The notes beneath the pieces are model-generated. The model did no database searches, was not told the DNA's origin, and worked only from the letters and a program-made list of their open reading frames with translations. A stretch of DNA of 16,274 nt from Acidisphaera sp035272265 (GTDB taxonomy: Bacteria > Pseudomonadota > Alphaproteobacteria > Acetobacterales > Acetobacteraceae), in NCBI GenBank assembly GCA_035272265.1, contig DATEQV010000191.1, forward strand, positions 1 through 16,274, written 5' to 3'. Shown piece by piece: positions 11,987-16,274 of this stretch. Position 1 is the first letter of the stretch. Each line of letters opens with the position of its first letter. The position numbers and the translations under genes are program-made.

Positions 11987-13237
11987 ATGAGCAAGTCCGG
12001 CGATTCGAAAAACACCTTGTACTGCTCGTTCTGCGGCAAATCGCAGCATGAGGTCCGGAAGCTCATCGCCGGCCCGACGGTGTTCATCTGCGACGAGTGC
12101 GTCGAGCTCTGCATGGACATCATCCGTGAGGAGCACAAGACGCATCTGGTGAAGTCGCGCGACGGGGTGCCGACCCCGCGCGAGATCTGCAAGGTGCTCG
12201 ACGACTACGTGATCGGCCAGGACTACGCCAAGCGCGTGCTGTCGGTCGCCGTGCACAACCACTACAAGCGGCTCGCGCACGGCGCGAAGAACAGCGACAT
12301 CGAGATCGCCAAATCGAACATACTGCTCGTCGGCCCCACCGGCTCGGGCAAGACGCTGCTGGCGCAGACGCTGGCCCGCATCCTCGACGTGCCGTTCACC
12401 ATGGCGGACGCCACCACGCTGACCGAGGCGGGCTATGTCGGCGAGGATGTCGAGAACATCATCCTCAAGCTGCTGCAATCGGCCGACTACAACGTCGAGC
12501 GCGCGCAGCGCGGCATCGTCTATATCGACGAGGTCGACAAGATCAGCCGCAAGTCGGACAACCCGTCGATCACCCGCGACGTCAGCGGCGAGGGCGTGCA
12601 GCAGGCGCTGCTGAAGATCATGGAGGGCACGGTCGCGTCGGTGCCCCCGCAGGGCGGCCGCAAGCATCCGCAGCAGGAGTTCCTGCAGGTCGACACCACC
12701 AACATCCTGTTCGTCTGCGGCGGCGCCTTCTCCGGCCTCGACAAGATCATCGCGGCGCGGGGCAAGGGCTCCGGCATGGGCTTCGGCGCCGAGGTCCGGG
12801 CGCATGACGAGCGGCGGATGGGCGCGATCCTGCGCGAGGTCGAGCCGGAGGACCTGCTGAAGTTCGGCCTGATCCCCGAATTCATCGGCCGCCTGCCGGT
12901 GGTCGCGACGCTCGAGGACCTGGACGAGAACGCGCTGGTCGAAATTCTGACCAAGCCGAAGAACGCGCTGAGCAAGCAGTACGGCCGGCTGTTCGAGATG
13001 GAAGGGGTGAAGCTGAGCTTCACCGAGGAAGCGCTGCGGGCGGTGGCGACTCGGGCGATCGGGCGTAAGACCGGGGCGCGCGGATTGCGTTCGATCATGG
13101 AAAGTATCCTGCTGGGGACGATGTTCGACCTTCCGGGCCTGGATGGCGTGGAGGAGGTCGTGATCAACCGTGAAGTGGCGGAGTCGCGTTCGAGCCCGGT
13201 CTACGTGTACGGCAAGGAGCGCGCCGAAGGCGCGTGA
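11987..13237 (+). CDS. clpX: ATP-dependent Clp protease ATP-binding subunit ClpX
   Basis: ClpX is the AAA+ unfoldase that recognises tagged proteins and threads them into ClpP. The 416-residue protein carries a zinc finger with C13, C16, C35 and C38, Walker A GPTGSGKT (116-123), pore loop GYVG (149-152), Walker B with IVYIDE (177-182), RKH loop (225-227) and a sensor-2 segment GARGLRS. The ClpP-docking loop reads MGF at 264-266, where IGF is usual. ATG 11987 has AGGAG six bases upstream; the in-frame start at 11948 would add a low-complexity extension and sits in the promoter region. The 3' end, including the stop, is duplicated downstream. It lies 229 bases before lon. Confidence 0.98.
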   Translation: MSKSGDSKNTLYCSFCGKSQHEVRKLIAGPTVFICDECVELCMDIIREEHKTHLVKSRDGVPTPREICKVLDDYVIGQDYAKRVLSVAVHNHYKRLAHGAKNSDIEIAKSNILLVGPTGSGKTLLAQTLARILDVPFTMADATTLTEAGYVGEDVENIILKLLQSADYNVERAQRGIVYIDEVDKISRKSDNPSITRDVSGEGVQQALLKIMEGTVASVPPQGGRKHPQQEFLQVDTTNILFVCGGAFSGLDKIIAARGKGSGMGFGAEVRAHDERRMGAILREVEPEDLLKFGLIPEFIGRLPVVATLEDLDENALVEILTKPKNALSKQYGRLFEMEGVKLSFTEEALRAVATRAIGRKTGARGLRSIMESILLGTMFDLPGLDGVEEVVINREVAESRSSPVYVYGKERAEGA

Positions 13238-13266
13238 GGGGCAAGGAGCGCGCCGAGGGCGCCTGA
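13211..13266. repeat. Tandem duplication spanning the clpX stop codon
   Basis: Units 13211-13237 and 13240-13266 match at 25 of 27 bases, with period 29, and both end in TGA. Each contains a small hairpin: CGCGCC-GAA-GGCGCG at 13220-13234 and GCGCC-GAG-GGCGC at 13250-13262. The second unit is out of frame with clpX. The pair could act as a tandem weak terminator. Confidence 0.9.
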
Positions 13267-13336
13267 GGCGGCGAAATCCCGGCCGCGGATCAGGCGCGCA
13301 TACAAGCGTCGCGTCCGGCGAGCAGGTTTTCAAGAC

Positions 13337-13365
13337 CTTGTGGCACTTTCGTTGCCTTACGATAT
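13337..13365 (+). promoter_or_regulatory. Candidate lon promoter
   Basis: CTTGTG (13337-13342) and CGATAT (13360-13365) are 17 bases apart. They match four and five of six positions of the alphaproteobacterial consensus. The CTTG core also suits the heat-shock factor RpoH, which would fit lon biology, but the -10 does not discriminate. The implied leader is about 95 bases. Confidence 0.45.
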
Positions 13366-13466
13366 CCGTGAACAACCACCGCGTTTTACCCACACACGAA
13401 AGGCGGCGCCCGTGCCTACACTAGGGCGGGACCAGGTCGCCTGACTGTCCTGAAGGAGGTCGAACT

Positions 13467-15941
<2,475 letters not shown>

Positions 15942-15955
15942 GGCCTTCGTTCTGC

Positions 15956-16023
15956 CGTTGACGATGCCGCACGTTGGGCGGTCCGCCGAGGGTTTCGGCG
16001 GACCGCTCACGTTGACGACGCCG
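15956..16023. repeat. Direct repeats CGTTGACGAYGCCG flanking the post-lon hairpin
   Basis: The 14-base motif occurs at 15956-15969 and 16010-16023 with one difference (T or C). It brackets the hairpin at 15978-16006 almost symmetrically. Confidence 0.7.
15978..16006 (+). terminator. Strong hairpin after lon
   Basis: GCGGTCCGCCGA and TCGGCGGACCGC form a perfect 12-base-pair stem around GGGTT. It is placed to end the lon transcript before the HU gene. No T-run follows, as is common in high-GC genomes. Confidence 0.65.
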
Positions 16024-16120
16024 AAGCCACCCCCCTAGTGTCCGGCCCGGTCGCCGCCAGCGAGGGTATGGCGGCATCCCACAACCCCCCCTTACCCAGT
16101 ATTGCAAAAGGAAGCAGCCA

Positions 16121-16274
16121 GTGAACAAAAAGGAGTTGATCGCGGCCGTCGCAGGTACCGCCGCCCTCCCGGACGCCAAGGCGTCCGAGGTGGTCGATGC
16201 CGTGCTCGGCGCGATCGTGGGTGCGCTGAAGCAGAAGGAGGAGGTGCGCCTGGCCGGCTTCGGCACGTTCGCCA
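16121..16274 (+). CDS. HU-family DNA-binding protein (3' end outside window)
   Basis: The first 51 codons begin with GTG at 16121, preceded by AAAAGGAAG about six bases upstream. The protein reads MNKKELIAAVAGTAALPDAK and later VRLAGFGTFA. This is the N-terminal helical half of HU-type histone-like proteins, ending at the first strand before the DNA-binding arm. HU dimers bend and compact DNA. The position just after lon matches the usual placement of hupB in proteobacteria, so hupB is likely. The missing C-terminal arm prevents a final choice between HU subtypes and IHF. Confidence 0.92.
   Translation, partial: MNKKELIAAVAGTAALPDAKASEVVDAVLGAIVGALKQKEEVRLAGFGTFA

Overview
The window looks like a chromosomal segment of a high-GC alphaproteobacterium, probably Rhodospirillales or an Acetobacteraceae-like lineage. 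The main reasons are the conserved block tRNA-Leu / tig / clpP / clpX / lon / HU in alphaproteobacterial order, a ChpT-type histidine phosphotransferase (a family of the alphaproteobacterial CtrA phosphorelay), and promoter-like boxes close to the alphaproteobacterial CTTGAC / CTATAT pattern. The genus cannot be fixed from the sequence alone.

Left edge (1-1530) is accessory in character. It holds the tail of an unrecognised gene, a GIY-YIG-like gene on the minus strand in visibly AT-richer DNA (two 60-base stretches counted at 45-47% GC), and a toxin-antitoxin pair with an intact antitoxin. The PIN-domain toxin stops after about 38 recognisable residues, where a palindromic repeat begins. Palindromic (REP-like) repeats recur at 1399-1527 and 2571-2647.

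The middle (1534-9137) carries metabolic and regulatory genes. These are a CorA-family divalent-cation transporter and an AqpZ-type aquaporin (minus), a small lipoprotein (plus), then DUF3553 followed by moaA (minus; first step of molybdopterin synthesis), and a ChpT-like phosphotransferase (plus). A minus-strand catabolic-looking group follows: an IclR-family regulator, an SDR oxidoreductase, and a DadA-like FAD amine/D-amino-acid oxidoreductase whose start overlaps the SDR gene.

The right half (9428-16274) is the protein quality-control block on the plus strand. tRNA-Leu(UAG) leads into trigger factor (nascent-chain chaperone), then ClpP (serine peptidase), ClpX (AAA+ unfoldase feeding ClpP), Lon (AAA+ protease), and the first 51 codons of an HU-family DNA-binding protein cut by the window end. 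Promoter-like sequences are visible before the tRNA, clpX and lon, and a strong hairpin follows lon.

I do not see a clearly new multi-gene system. The most unusual signals are small-scale: tandem duplications that include the stop codon at the ends of both the lipoprotein gene and clpX; a 12-base GC-rich unit present as two tandem copies both between genes and inside tig; a three-copy 36-base repeat forming the tail of the IclR regulator; the decayed toxin; and a palindrome lying between the -35 and -10 boxes of the likely clpX promoter.
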